Assembly (NCBI RefSeq): GCF_012113595.1
Contig: NZ_CP050831.1
Span: forward strand, 4,712,001-4,776,000
Length of the DNA: 64,000 nt
Source: Bacteroides faecium
Lineage (GTDB): Bacteria > Bacteroidota > Bacteroidia > Bacteroidales > Bacteroidaceae
Reading direction: 5' to 3'
Below the pieces are notes generated by a model. It had not been told where the DNA came from. It saw only the letters and a program-made list of their open reading frames with translations, and ran no database searches. Below are positions 51,664 through 61,936 of the stretch, piece by piece; position 1 is the stretch's first letter, and each line of letters starts with the position of its first letter. The position numbers were made by a program, and so were the translations under genes.

Positions 51664-51705
51664 AAGTCCTTCTGAAAATAAAATCTGGAAGGACTTTTCT
51701 TTTTA
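51664..51705 (+). terminator. Rho-independent terminator before the SusC gene
   Basis: aagtccttc (51664-51672) pairs with gaaggactt (51688-51696) across a 15-nt loop, followed by ttctttttatatt. It should end the sigma-FecR-creatininase transcript, leaving SusC to its own promoter between about 51700 and 51895. Confidence 0.8.
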
Positions 51706-51895
51706 TATTCCATTTTTCTACAAATAAAAACTAAACCATATCTTACTGAAAACTAATATATTACCATACGAATCTTTATTAGAAATAAAAAAACTTCAGA
51801 AAAAAACGCTTTTTCCCTCACCCGCTTCTTAATCTCGTGTGTCCACTAAATACAAAGAGATTAAGAACCTATTTATAACTTTAAACAAACTAAGT

Positions 51896-54800
51896 ATGAA
51901 GAACAGAGTATTGCTTGTATTGTTATTGAGCTTTGCTGTAAGTCTTGCGGCATCGGCTCAGAAAATAACAATGAATCTTCAACAAGTCAAGTTGGAGAAA
52001 GTATTTTCGCTCATTACCAAACAGACAGGGCTTACGGTAGCTTATAGCCGTACGATTGTCAATCCCGAACGAATTGTTTCCGTCCAGGCAAAAGACAAAG
52101 ACCTTTCTAAAGTATTGGATGATTTATTCGCGGGTACGAATGTGGCTTATGAAATCGGAGAGAAGAAAATATATCTAAAAGCAAAAGAGTCTCCCGTTGC
52201 ATCACAAGGAAGCCAAAAAACAAAGAAAATAACAGGAACCGTGACGGATACCAAAGGCGAACCGGTAATTGGCGCCAGTGTATTGGTGAAAGGAGCGGGG
52301 ACGGGTACTGTGACAGACGTTGATGGTAACTTTACATTGGATGCTCCGGCGGATGCTCTTCTAGCAGTCAGCTATATTGGTTATAAAACACAGGAAGTAA
52401 AGGTCGGGAGTAAGAATTCATATTCTATCCAATTGCAGGATGATACGGAAGTACTGGATGAAGTCGTAGTAGTCGGTTACGGCGTGCAGAAGAAATCAAG
52501 CCTGACAGGTGCCGTTGCTTCCATCTCTTCCCAAGAAATCAGCAAACAAGTATCATCTAATGTTGCTTCAACCTTACAAGGACGTACGCCGGGTGTAGAC
52601 ATCGTGCAGCAAGCCGGTGTTGCCGGAGCAGATGTAAATATCGTGATTCGTGGTGCCGCTTCTTTTGGTGCTACCGAACCTCTGTATGTCATCGATGGAG
52701 CGTTCAGTAACGCCGGATTAAGCTCATTGAATCCCAATGATATTGAATCTATCGAAGTACTGAAAGACGGTGCGGCAGCCGCTATCTATGGTTCACGTGC
52801 CGCCAATGGCGTCGTTTTGATTACTACCAAGAAAGGAAAGTCCGGCAAACCCGTTATCCAGATAGACGGTTCGTTTGCTTTCCAGAAGACGACTAATATT
52901 CCGGAGTTTCTCAATGCGTCGGAATGGAGAGAGTTTGCCAATATGGTGGCAGATAACAGTGGCTTGCCTCATGCACCGGAGAATGACAATCCCACTAATC
53001 CAAACCTGAATACCGACTGGTCAAAAGAATGGATACAGTTTGCCCCGGTATGGAATCTGAATGCCAGTATCGCAGGGGGTGGGGACAACTCTACCTTCAG
53101 CACAAGCCTTGGTTATCTTGACCAAACCGGTATGACGATTTATTCGGATTATAAACGTTATAACTTCCGCCTGAATACCTCTTATAAAAAAGGCCGTTTT
53201 TCATTTTCCGAAACACTAGGACTGACCCATAAGGATAAAACTCCTACAACAGCTTTCAACATAGCTTTACCAACGTTACCTATTTATGATGAACAAGGAC
53301 GGTTTACCTCTGGTGGCCCTGATTATTACATCAACCCCGAAGATGGCAAGGCTCAGAATAAGATAGCCCCGTTACATTATACAGACCAGTTCAATAAAGT
53401 GACGGATTTAATCGGCTCTTTGAACGCCCAACTGGATATTTGGGGCGGCTTAAAATACAAATTATCGTTAAGTGGAAATTATAGCAATAAGCACAATTAC
53501 ACCCATACCCCCGAGTACTATACAAAGTGGAACTCGGATGGAACTCCTGATAAAGATTACGGCAACACACGCAACAGCGTATCGGAAACAAGGGGTGAAG
53601 AGTTTACTTATACGATTGATAACTTGCTGACTTACAACAAAACATTCAATCGTCACTCAATAGACGCTTTATTAGGAACAAGCTGGATGAGAGAATACTA
53701 TCGCTACATGACCAACTCTACGATTAACGATTTGGGTGGAACGGATATTACCGGATTCCAAAATGAAGATGGTAAGATTTCGGCAGGCGACAGTAATGCG
53801 GCATTGCTTTCTTTCTTCGCCCGTGTGAACTACGATTATGACAATAAATATCTGTTGTCCTTGAGTATCCGTCGGGATGAATCTTCCAAGTTCCACAAAG
53901 ACAATAGGGTAGGTTACTTTCCCTCTGTTTCCGCCGGATGGAATGTGCACCAGGAAAAATGGTTTCAAAATCCTGTAATGAGTAAATTGAAGATTAGAGC
54001 TAGCTACGGTGAGTTGGGAGCAAACTTCCTCAACCCCTATAATTTCGACGCGATAGCTTATGGTCCTATTCCCTACACAGTAGGCGGAGAACGCTATGTG
54101 ACAGGACGCGCAGCCTATCTGAAATCGAAAGACCTGAAATGGGAAACTGCCAAAACCACAGATATTGGTATCGAACTGGGCTTCTTCAACAACGACCTGA
54201 CTTTATCATTAGACTATTTCGTGAAAAAGAACGTAGATTTGTTGGCACAGATAGACTTGAATCTGTCTTCCGGACAAATCTTTGAAATCAACAGTTCGCG
54301 TGAAAAACCGTACGTCAATACAGCTTCCGTAAAAAATACAGGATGGGAGTTTATGATGAATTACAGGAAACAATTGACGAAAGACTTCCATATAGATGCG
54401 ACATTCAATATCGCAACGTTGAAGAATAAAGTATTATCACTGGGAGAAAACGTACAGCCGATTACTTCCGGCGCAATGTCCAGCTACTTTAATGATGCAG
54501 CTTCCATTACCATGCCGGGAGAAGCTATCGGTTCATTCTATGGCTATAAGATTGACGGTTTTGATGCGGAAGGAAATTTCATATTTGCGGATACGGACAA
54601 GAATGGAGTAGTCAATGCAAATGATAAAGTCATTCTGGGCAGTCCTATCCCTGACTTCACATACGGCTTGAACATCAACATGGAATACAAAGACTTTGAT
54701 TTGACAGTCTTCTTCCAGGGAGTACAAGGAAATGATATATTCAATCAAAAAAAGTACACCTATTATTTTGATTATTCCAACAACGTGGTCAAAGAGGCTA

Positions 54801-55144
54801 TGAATGGATGGACGAAAACAAATAAGAATACAGGAATACCTGTCATGAAAACCCAAAACACAAGTGGCGGAAACTCCCTGCCGAGTGAATTTTATGTTGA
54901 AGACGGTTCCTATTTACGTCTGAAGAACCTTCAGTTAGGCTATTCACTGCCTAAAAAATGGCTGGAAGCAATCCGGTTCAATAAATTGCGTGTTTACGCA
55001 GGCGTACAAAATCTGTTTACATTGACCAAATACTCCGGTTATGACCCGGAAGTCAGTTCCAATGTATTGTTCTCACGTGGCATTGACATCAGTTCATATC
55101 CTAATGCCCGGACATTCACTTTTGGTTTTAACGCTTCATTCTGA
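51896..55144 (+). CDS. SusC-like TonB-dependent outer-membrane transporter with STN domain
   Basis: The start at ATG 51896 gives a signal peptide (MKNRVLLVLLLSFAVSLAASA); the open frame to 51839 is not needed. Order: STN domain (about 25-90, VFSLITKQTGLTVAYSRTIVNPERIVSVQ), carboxypeptidase-like repeat (KITGTVTDTKGEPVIGASVLVKGAGTGTVTDVDGNF), plug (VLDEVVVVGYGVQKKSSLTGAVASI, GVDIVQQAG, IDGAFSN, GSRAANGVVLITTKKGKSG) and the beta-barrel ending FTFGFNASF. It imports an oligosaccharide together with the SusD lid. The STN domain fits control through the upstream FecR protein and ECF sigma factor. Length is normal for the family. Confidence 0.95.
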   Translation: MKNRVLLVLLLSFAVSLAASAQKITMNLQQVKLEKVFSLITKQTGLTVAYSRTIVNPERIVSVQAKDKDLSKVLDDLFAGTNVAYEIGEKKIYLKAKESPVASQGSQKTKKITGTVTDTKGEPVIGASVLVKGAGTGTVTDVDGNFTLDAPADALLAVSYIGYKTQEVKVGSKNSYSIQLQDDTEVLDEVVVVGYGVQKKSSLTGAVASISSQEISKQVSSNVASTLQGRTPGVDIVQQAGVAGADVNIVIRGAASFGATEPLYVIDGAFSNAGLSSLNPNDIESIEVLKDGAAAAIYGSRAANGVVLITTKKGKSGKPVIQIDGSFAFQKTTNIPEFLNASEWREFANMVADNSGLPHAPENDNPTNPNLNTDWSKEWIQFAPVWNLNASIAGGGDNSTFSTSLGYLDQTGMTIYSDYKRYNFRLNTSYKKGRFSFSETLGLTHKDKTPTTAFNIALPTLPIYDEQGRFTSGGPDYYINPEDGKAQNKIAPLHYTDQFNKVTDLIGSLNAQLDIWGGLKYKLSLSGNYSNKHNYTHTPEYYTKWNSDGTPDKDYGNTRNSVSETRGEEFTYTIDNLLTYNKTFNRHSIDALLGTSWMREYYRYMTNSTINDLGGTDITGFQNEDGKISAGDSNAALLSFFARVNYDYDNKYLLSLSIRRDESSKFHKDNRVGYFPSVSAGWNVHQEKWFQNPVMSKLKIRASYGELGANFLNPYNFDAIAYGPIPYTVGGERYVTGRAAYLKSKDLKWETAKTTDIGIELGFFNNDLTLSLDYFVKKNVDLLAQIDLNLSSGQIFEINSSREKPYVNTASVKNTGWEFMMNYRKQLTKDFHIDATFNIATLKNKVLSLGENVQPITSGAMSSYFNDAASITMPGEAIGSFYGYKIDGFDAEGNFIFADTDKNGVVNANDKVILGSPIPDFTYGLNINMEYKDFDLTVFFQGVQGNDIFNQKKYTYYFDYSNNVVKEAMNGWTKTNKNTGIPVMKTQNTSGGNSLPSEFYVEDGSYLRLKNLQLGYSLPKKWLEAIRFNKLRVYAGVQNLFTLTKYSGYDPEVSSNVLFSRGIDISSYPNARTFTFGFNASF

Positions 55145-55155
55145 TAACTAAAAAT

Positions 55156-56913
55156 ATGATTAATATGAAAAACTATAAGAAAGTATATGCCGCATTTATC
55201 TTGGCGGGCGGCTTGATATTACACGGATGCAATGGTATCTTTGATGACCTGGCAATTAATCCGAACCAGCCGAGTATGGGAGCTTATTTCACCAGTCCGT
55301 CCGCTGTAAATGACGCAGTGATGACCATGTACGGATATATGTCTACGCAACGCTGCCTGGGAGCTTCCGGCTCTAAGACCACGATAATCCGCTCTGACGA
55401 AGCATCGTCCAATTCGGATTATGGCAAACCGGGCATGTTTGGTGCTGATTTGAATGCCAGTTATTACACTATCGAGCAACCTTATACATTGATGTACACC
55501 ACTGCTTCCCAAGCATCCTACATCATTGAAACCGCCCCGTCTGTTGATTTCAGCGGTAATGAGGAACTGCGGAACGCATACATGGGTGAAGCCTATTTCT
55601 GGAGAGCATTTGCGCATTATTACCTGTTGATTAATTTCCGGAACATATCTCCTATCAGACAGATGCCACGCAATGGTGATGACTATGTCCGTCCTTTAGA
55701 AAAGCCTGCCGCCGTATGGAACTTTATTCAGGAAGACCTGGCACATGCGAAAGAACTGTTGCCCGTAAAGGGATATTGGGACAGCAAGAATGCCGGTCGT
55801 GTGACAAAAGCTTCTGCAGCCGCCTTATTGGGAAAAGCTTACCTCTACCGTAGTGGAATCGAGCAATATTATGGCGAAGACAAGACTACATTTTACAGTG
55901 AAGCCGCCAAAGAATTTGCCGATATTATAGACGGAAAGTACGGAACTTATGACCTTACTAAAAATTATGCAGATAATTTTGATGTCGCTCATGAAAATAA
56001 TGAAGAATCAATCCTTGAATTTCAATTCCTAGGCGATGTCGATAATGCAGGATTCAATCCGGGGCTTGCCACTTCCGGTTTGGCGTTCGATTCACGTGGA
56101 TTGATGTTGCCGGGGGCGGGAGTAGGCTATGAAGGCGTAGTACATAACTGGCTTTATAACGCATTTGTGAATTCGGTAGACAAGGACGGTTATACGGATA
56201 TCCGGATGTTCTCTACAATGATATTCAATGATTTGGATGCGAACATTCATTTGAGAAACGACGCAGGCGGCAACCCGATACGTCTGAAAGGTCCCGGTGG
56301 ATATAAATGGGAAGAACTTTATCCCGCAAAGAATGGAAAAGAGGGATTCGCCACCGTATCCAATCCTTTGGCGCACCCATTCAAAGCAGGTATCAGGAAA
56401 GGTATTGACTGTTCCATGCCTACACAAACGGAAGCGGACGGGACTCCTAAACTGGTCGGTGTAGGTGCAGGTGTCAAGGAGTATGTGTATAATCAGCCCC
56501 GTGCCCATGGAGTGAACTGGCGGTATATCCGTTATGCCGATGTGTTGATGATGTATGCGGAAGCAGTAGTCAGCGGTGGCACACAGGCATCGGACATGAC
56601 ACCCTTACAGGCAGTAAACAAAGTACGCGGACGTGCCAACATGAGCGAACTCCCTTCCGTAACCATGGCTGATATTCAGAATGAAAGAATTCTGGAATTT
56701 GCCTTGGAAGGGCATCGTTTCTTTGATTTGCTTCGTTGGGGCAAGCTAGCCAGCCGTTTTACCGAGTTGCAGGAATCAGACCCTAACTTCAAGAAGTTCA
56801 TATCGGCAGATGACTTTAAAGGATTCGTCACCAATAAGCACGAATGGTTGCCGATTCCTATCAATGAAGTAAATTCCAACCCTTATATCACAGAAAATAA
56901 TCCGGGATATTAA
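55156..56913 (+). CDS. SusD/RagB-like surface glycan-binding lipoprotein
   Basis: The 585-aa protein has lipobox LILHGC (Cys after MKNYKKVYAAFILAGGLILHG; a second ATG at 55165 is equally good). SusD helices and TPR-like parts are visible: FTSPSAVNDAVMTMYGYMSTQRCLG, YFWRAFAHYYLLINFRNISPIRQMP, RVTKASAAALLGKAYLYRSG, and the C-terminal RYADVLMMYAEAVVSGG, NKVRGRANM, ILEFALEGHRFFDLLRWGKL, EWLPIPINEVNSNPYITENNPGY. It starts 12 bp after the SusC stop and forms the lid of the transporter. Confidence 0.93.
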   Translation: MINMKNYKKVYAAFILAGGLILHGCNGIFDDLAINPNQPSMGAYFTSPSAVNDAVMTMYGYMSTQRCLGASGSKTTIIRSDEASSNSDYGKPGMFGADLNASYYTIEQPYTLMYTTASQASYIIETAPSVDFSGNEELRNAYMGEAYFWRAFAHYYLLINFRNISPIRQMPRNGDDYVRPLEKPAAVWNFIQEDLAHAKELLPVKGYWDSKNAGRVTKASAAALLGKAYLYRSGIEQYYGEDKTTFYSEAAKEFADIIDGKYGTYDLTKNYADNFDVAHENNEESILEFQFLGDVDNAGFNPGLATSGLAFDSRGLMLPGAGVGYEGVVHNWLYNAFVNSVDKDGYTDIRMFSTMIFNDLDANIHLRNDAGGNPIRLKGPGGYKWEELYPAKNGKEGFATVSNPLAHPFKAGIRKGIDCSMPTQTEADGTPKLVGVGAGVKEYVYNQPRAHGVNWRYIRYADVLMMYAEAVVSGGTQASDMTPLQAVNKVRGRANMSELPSVTMADIQNERILEFALEGHRFFDLLRWGKLASRFTELQESDPNFKKFISADDFKGFVTNKHEWLPIPINEVNSNPYITENNPGY

Positions 56914-56929
56914 CTAAGAAAGAATTAAT

Positions 56930-58612
56930 ATGATAAATATGAAAAATATTGCGGTACTACTGTTCAGTTTGGTAGTACCGGGCATAACTATTGCCCAAAC
57001 AGAAGTACTTTACAATGGCATACACTTGCCCGAACAATGGCCACCCCGCTATGCGGAGCCGCAAAAAGCACAAGATATGCCGATACCCTATCTTAAACAA
57101 AAGCCGGGAGTAATCCCGGTAAATGTAGGGCGGCAACTGTTTGTTGATTCCTTTCTGATTGCAGAAACCAATTTGGACAGAGTGATTCATACTCCCCGGT
57201 TTTACGAAGGAAATCCGGTACTCGGACCTGACAGGGAATGGGAAAAGACAACCGAAGGCGGGCTTTACGCTGCCCCCTTCAGTGACGGGATATGGTATGA
57301 TGAAAAAGACCGGAAGTTCAAAATGTGGTACTTGGCAGGTGCAGGTGTCCTTCACAAAGGAGACAATCAGACCTTTTATACCGGATACGCAGAATCGGAA
57401 GACGGCAAGCACTGGACAAAACCTGTACTGGATATTTGGAACCAAACCAATATTGTAGATACCTGCAATCGTGACGCAGCTACTATTTGGCTGGACAAAC
57501 AGGAGAAAGACCCGTCCAAACGGTACAAGATGTTCAATGTCGAACGCCGCCCCACCGACCGCAGATGGCAATTTATCTTGAAATACTCGTCAGACGGGAT
57601 TCATTGGGGGGAGGGAGTCGCCCAGTCCGGTGATTTATACGACCGTTCATCGGTATTCTACAATCCGTTCCGTGATGTGTGGGCATTAAGCATGCGTTAT
57701 GGGACAAAAGTCTCTTCCCGCTCACGCAGCTATCTGGAAAATAAAGACCCCGAAATGGCAGTAAGTTTCGCGCATCGTATCCGAAAAGGAGTGCCGGACA
57801 AGAATATAGTCTACTGGTTTACCCCGAGCGATAAAGAGCCGCGTCACCCGGAATTTCCGGAAGTCGACCCCGGTATTTACAATTTTGATGCCATTGCTTA
57901 TGAAAGTATCATGTTGGGACTTTACAGTGTATGGCAGGGACCGGAGAATGGAGTCTGCGCCAAACTGGGTATTCAGAAAAAGAATGAAATCTTTCTAGGG
58001 TATAGCCGTGACGGCTTCCATTTCTACCGTCCTTCTTTCAAGCCTTTCATGGCAGTAAATGAGACGGAAGAAGCATGGAACTGGGGAAATATGCAGTCTA
58101 TCAACGGAGTGCCTTTAGTAGTAGGAGATTCACTCTATTTCTATTCCAGCGGACGCCAAAGAAACAAGATTATGTGGGATAGCTACACATCTACCGGACT
58201 GGCTACTTTGCGCAGAGATGGTTTTGTCTCCATGCATGGAGACAAGGACGGCTATCTGTTGACAGAGAAGATTCGTTTTGACGGCAAGCATCTTTTTATC
58301 AATGCAGATGTGAAAGGCAGCTTGACCGTAGAAATTCTGGATGAAGATGGGAAACCATTGGAAGGATTTGCCCGAAAGGACTGTGTGCTGATGAAGAAAA
58401 CGGATAAGACAAAACAATTGGTTACTTGGAAGAAACACCAGGATATAGCATCACTTATCGGGAAGCCTGTCCGATTAAAATTCTATCTGAATAACGCTGA
58501 TATATATGCATTTTGGATTTCTCCGTGGCAAACGGGCGAAAGCCGCGGATATACAAGCGGCGGCGGACCGGGATTGTCTGCCAGCGGCATAGATATTCCT
58601 GCAAACAAATAA
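56930..58612 (+). CDS. Secreted beta-propeller-like protein, paralog 1
   Basis: This 560-aa protein has a type I signal peptide (MKNIAVLLFSLVVPGITIA; ATG at 56930 or 56939). The body resembles GH32/GH43-like five-bladed propeller proteins of uncertain CAZy family: LYNGIHLPEQWPP, GRQLFVDSFLIAETNLDRVIHTP, AAPFSDGIWYDEKDRKFKMWYLAG, NRDAATIWLDKQ, SSDGIHWGEG, WQGPENGVCAKLG. A C-terminal beta-sandwich follows (FINADVKGSLTVEILDEDGKPLEGF, ...RLKFYLNNADIYAFWISPWQTGESRGYTSGGGPGL). It is likely a periplasmic enzyme of the PUL. It is closely related to the genes at 58620 and 61937; catalytic residues cannot be named. Confidence 0.78.
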   Translation: MINMKNIAVLLFSLVVPGITIAQTEVLYNGIHLPEQWPPRYAEPQKAQDMPIPYLKQKPGVIPVNVGRQLFVDSFLIAETNLDRVIHTPRFYEGNPVLGPDREWEKTTEGGLYAAPFSDGIWYDEKDRKFKMWYLAGAGVLHKGDNQTFYTGYAESEDGKHWTKPVLDIWNQTNIVDTCNRDAATIWLDKQEKDPSKRYKMFNVERRPTDRRWQFILKYSSDGIHWGEGVAQSGDLYDRSSVFYNPFRDVWALSMRYGTKVSSRSRSYLENKDPEMAVSFAHRIRKGVPDKNIVYWFTPSDKEPRHPEFPEVDPGIYNFDAIAYESIMLGLYSVWQGPENGVCAKLGIQKKNEIFLGYSRDGFHFYRPSFKPFMAVNETEEAWNWGNMQSINGVPLVVGDSLYFYSSGRQRNKIMWDSYTSTGLATLRRDGFVSMHGDKDGYLLTEKIRFDGKHLFINADVKGSLTVEILDEDGKPLEGFARKDCVLMKKTDKTKQLVTWKKHQDIASLIGKPVRLKFYLNNADIYAFWISPWQTGESRGYTSGGGPGLSASGIDIPANK

Positions 58613-58619
58613 AAGATAA

Positions 58620-60338
58620 ATGACTATGAAACGTTTATTCTATACATTACTATTCTGTCTGCCTTGTATGCTGATAGCTTGCGGTGGCAGTGATGATACT
58701 CCGGGTGGAGATGATAATCCCCCGGTAGTGGTTCCGCCTGACGAAGAACCGGTAGATTCACGGTTACTATATAATGGGATTCGTTTACCCGAACAGTGGC
58801 CGCCGGTACGTTCATCTTCATCTGAACTGGAAAAAGGAATGTCACCCTTTTATCTGTCGGATAAACCTTCTGTTATCAATATTTCGGTAGGACGCCAGTT
58901 GTTTGTAGACAATTTCCTGATAGAATCCACTAATCTGAAACGTATGTTCTATTATCCTGAATATTATCCAGACAATCCGATACTGACACCGGAACAGGAT
59001 TGGGAGAAAACCGGAACAAAAGGTGCGGCATTTGCCGCTCCTTTCAGCGACGGGGTATGGTATGACGAAAAAGAAGGAAAATACAAAATGTGGTATATGG
59101 CAGGCGGTGGTTCTTATGCAACTAGTGGAGCAGGTGTAACTTGTTATGCGGAATCAACGGACGGTATTCACTGGACAAAACCCGCTCTTTCCATTGTAGC
59201 CGGAACAAATATCGTTGACTATAACTCAGAACGTGACGCGTCTGTTATTTGGCTGGATAAACAGGAAAGTAATGCTTCGAAAAGATACAAGATGTTTCTG
59301 GTTACCCGTGAATCCGGGAAATGGAGATACCATTACAAGACTTCCCCGGACGGCAAAGTCTGGCGCGCCGCAGCTCAATCGGAACCGATTGCCGACCGCT
59401 CTACGGTATATAAGAATCCATTCAGAAACGTTTGGGTATATAGTATGCGACATAATGTCCGGGTAGATGCGAATAAGCTGGTACGTGCGAGGGATTATAA
59501 TGAAAACGCCGACCCGGAAGCCGGAACAAAGAAAGCGGAAGCATTATTGAGTGCATTCTGGTTCGGTCCGTGGGCTAATGAGCAACGCCATACAGACTAT
59601 CCGAATATAGCACCTGCGATATATAATCAGGATGCCACGCCTTATGAAAGCATTATGCTGGGATTCTTCTCCGTTTGGCAAGGGCCGGAAAACGATGTTT
59701 GTGCTTCGGACAACGTAATCAAGAGAAATCAAGTCATGGTAGGATATAGCCGTGACGGTTACAGTTGGTTCCGTGAGGATATGAATCCTTTCCATGCCGT
59801 AAATACGACCACCTCGGACGCGTGGAATCAAGGTAACCTGCAATCCGTAGCCGGAGCACCGTTAATTGTCGGCGACAAACTCTATTTCTATCTGAGCGGT
59901 CGTCGTTTGAGAGGTACGCAGGAGATTACCACTACCGGACTGGCTACGCTTCGTCGCGACGGGTTTGCTTCCATGAAAGGAACAGGCGAACTGCAAACAC
60001 CCTTACTGAAATTCAACGGTTCGTACTTCTTTGTCAATGCCAATGTCACAGGAGAAATGAAAGTGGAACTTTTAGATTCCAATAATAAAGTAATCGAAGG
60101 ATTCTCAAAAGATGAATGTAAAGTCTTGAAAGGGGATAATGTAAAAGCGAAGATAGAATGGACAGGCAACGCTTCATTAGCCGCTTTGAAGGACAAACAA
60201 CTGAAAGTGAGATTCTATATTGATAACGGTGAAATATTTTCTTTTTGGATTTCTCCTTCTGCGAATGGAGAGAGTATGGGATACACCGCTGGTGGAGGTC
60301 CCGGGCTGAATATTTCCGGAATAGATAAAACCAATTAA
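58620..60338 (+). CDS. Surface lipoprotein, propeller-like paralog 2
   Basis: The second paralog is a lipoprotein: LPCMLIACGGSDDTPGGDD gives a lipobox Cys and an acidic export signal that points to the cell surface. The LYNGIRLPEQWPPVR segment, GRQLFVDNFLIESTNLKRMFYYPEYY, AAPFSDGVWYDEKEGKYKMWYMAGGG, and ISPSANGESMGYTAGGGPGL match paralog 1. An insertion around DANKLVRARDYNENADPEAGTKKAEALLSAFW distinguishes it. It starts 7 bp after paralog 1. It probably binds or starts cleaving the substrate outside the cell, the lipid anchor being the clue to a surface role. Confidence 0.8.
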   Translation: MTMKRLFYTLLFCLPCMLIACGGSDDTPGGDDNPPVVVPPDEEPVDSRLLYNGIRLPEQWPPVRSSSSELEKGMSPFYLSDKPSVINISVGRQLFVDNFLIESTNLKRMFYYPEYYPDNPILTPEQDWEKTGTKGAAFAAPFSDGVWYDEKEGKYKMWYMAGGGSYATSGAGVTCYAESTDGIHWTKPALSIVAGTNIVDYNSERDASVIWLDKQESNASKRYKMFLVTRESGKWRYHYKTSPDGKVWRAAAQSEPIADRSTVYKNPFRNVWVYSMRHNVRVDANKLVRARDYNENADPEAGTKKAEALLSAFWFGPWANEQRHTDYPNIAPAIYNQDATPYESIMLGFFSVWQGPENDVCASDNVIKRNQVMVGYSRDGYSWFREDMNPFHAVNTTTSDAWNQGNLQSVAGAPLIVGDKLYFYLSGRRLRGTQEITTTGLATLRRDGFASMKGTGELQTPLLKFNGSYFFVNANVTGEMKVELLDSNNKVIEGFSKDECKVLKGDNVKAKIEWTGNASLAALKDKQLKVRFYIDNGEIFSFWISPSANGESMGYTAGGGPGLNISGIDKTN

Positions 60339-60341
60339 AAA

Positions 60342-61914
60342 ATGAATACTATGAACAGATTAGCTTATTTATTATCATTGATTTGTATTCTTGCATTTTC
60401 TTCTTGCGAAGAGGATAAGGTATATTATAACACTGCGGCAAAAGCAGATTTCACCATTGGTGAGAATATGTACGAACTGGGACAGACCGCTGTTTTTAAA
60501 GATGCTTCCATACCCGATGAAGGAAGCCGGATAGTAGCATGGCTATGGGAGTTTGGTGATGCAAAGAAATCCGTCTCAACGGAACAGAATCCAACTTTCG
60601 TTTATCCGTCGGACGGTACATTTACCATTAAACTGACGGTGACTGATGATAACGGCTTGAGCGCCACAGATAAGAAGGACCTTACCATCTTAGACCCGGC
60701 TAAAGCAATCAATGTAATGTGGCAGAAAGAAATGGGCGGACCTGTTGAAAGTACAGTCTCACCCGCATTGTCGGCTGACGGTAAAACGGTTTATATGATT
60801 ACCGACCAGACTTCCACAGGAGTATTCGACGTGAAACTTTATGCTTATGATACAGAAAACGGGACACAGAAATGGGCATTTGACGTAACCGCCAATATGA
60901 ATGAACTGAATCCGGGTGGTGGGGCAAGCATGGTATATGCAAGTCCGGCAGTAGGACCGAATGGAGATGTATATATTGTGGTCCGCGATTTGAAGCCGGC
61001 TACTACTGAACACCCCCGTGCTTTATTCTTGTTTGCCGTAGGAAGCAACGGCAGCAGAAAATGGGCATACAAAGCTGTCGATTCTAATTTATATGCTGTC
61101 ACTCCGGCTATTGATGCATCCGGTAATATCTACTTCGGACATAGAGGAAAGAAACTAATCGTTTTAAGTCCGACCGGTGATGTAGTCAAAGAAATAGCTT
61201 TAAATGTAGAAGTGTTGTCCGGTATGTCTCTGTCGAAAGATGGAACTATCTATTTCGGCTCTTCCAAGAATACGGGATATTTCGGTTATGATTTTGCTAC
61301 TGGTACTCAAAAGTTTGTTTATCAGAAAGATTTGGGTGGTACAGCATTGAAAGGAAATTCTTACACGGTAGGAGCAGATGGAACTATTTATACCGTAGCT
61401 GAACTGACATCTGGTGGCGCAATAATAGCTCTGAATCCTGACGGAACGGAAAAAATGGGTGTACAAGACTCCGGGAGCCATTGTCAACGGTGGTGTTGTG
61501 ATTGGTACGGATGGAACGCTTTATGCCAACGGTGGAAATGCTGTTGCCGGTGAAGCTTCGGCAGGTGTTTTCGCTTTGAATCCGGACGGTTCTTTAAAAT
61601 GGCATTATGCTACAACGGATGACATAAACAACTGCGTGCCAATTGTCGATAACAGAGGATATATCCACGTTATTTCGGATAAAGCCGTCTATTATATTGT
61701 GAAACAAGACGGTAGTTTGCTTGCATCCGCTGAATTGGGAGTTAAATGTACTTCCAGTCCGGTAATGGATTCAAGAGGATATTTATACGTCGGCATTGAA
61801 GCTGTTGCAGGTGCATCTGATATGGTATGTATTTCATCTGGAGCTGCATCTTATGCAGATTCAGCGTGGCCGATGAAAGGACAGAATCCGCAACGGACGG
61901 GTTTGCAAAAGTAA
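60342..61914 (+). pseudogene. PKD + PQQ-like propeller lipoprotein broken by one frameshift
   Basis: Frame one (60342 to 61553) gives a lipobox (LAFSSCEEDK), a PKD domain (about 40-125: VAWLWEFGDAKKSV, YPSDGTFTIKLTVTDDNG) and PQQ-like blades (NPDGTEK...). Frame two (61459-61914) continues the propeller (VYKTPGAIVNGGVVIGTDGTLYANGG, ALNPDGSLKWHYATTDD). The two join as NPDGTEK-WVYKTPG if the A-run at 61450-61455 had five As instead of six. The intact product would be about 523 aa. Its position suggests a surface-exposed binding protein for the PUL substrate. Whether the extra A is a mutation, slippage switch or sequencing error is open. Confidence 0.85.
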
Positions 61915-61936
61915 GTATCTTAAAAGGCCGGTAATT

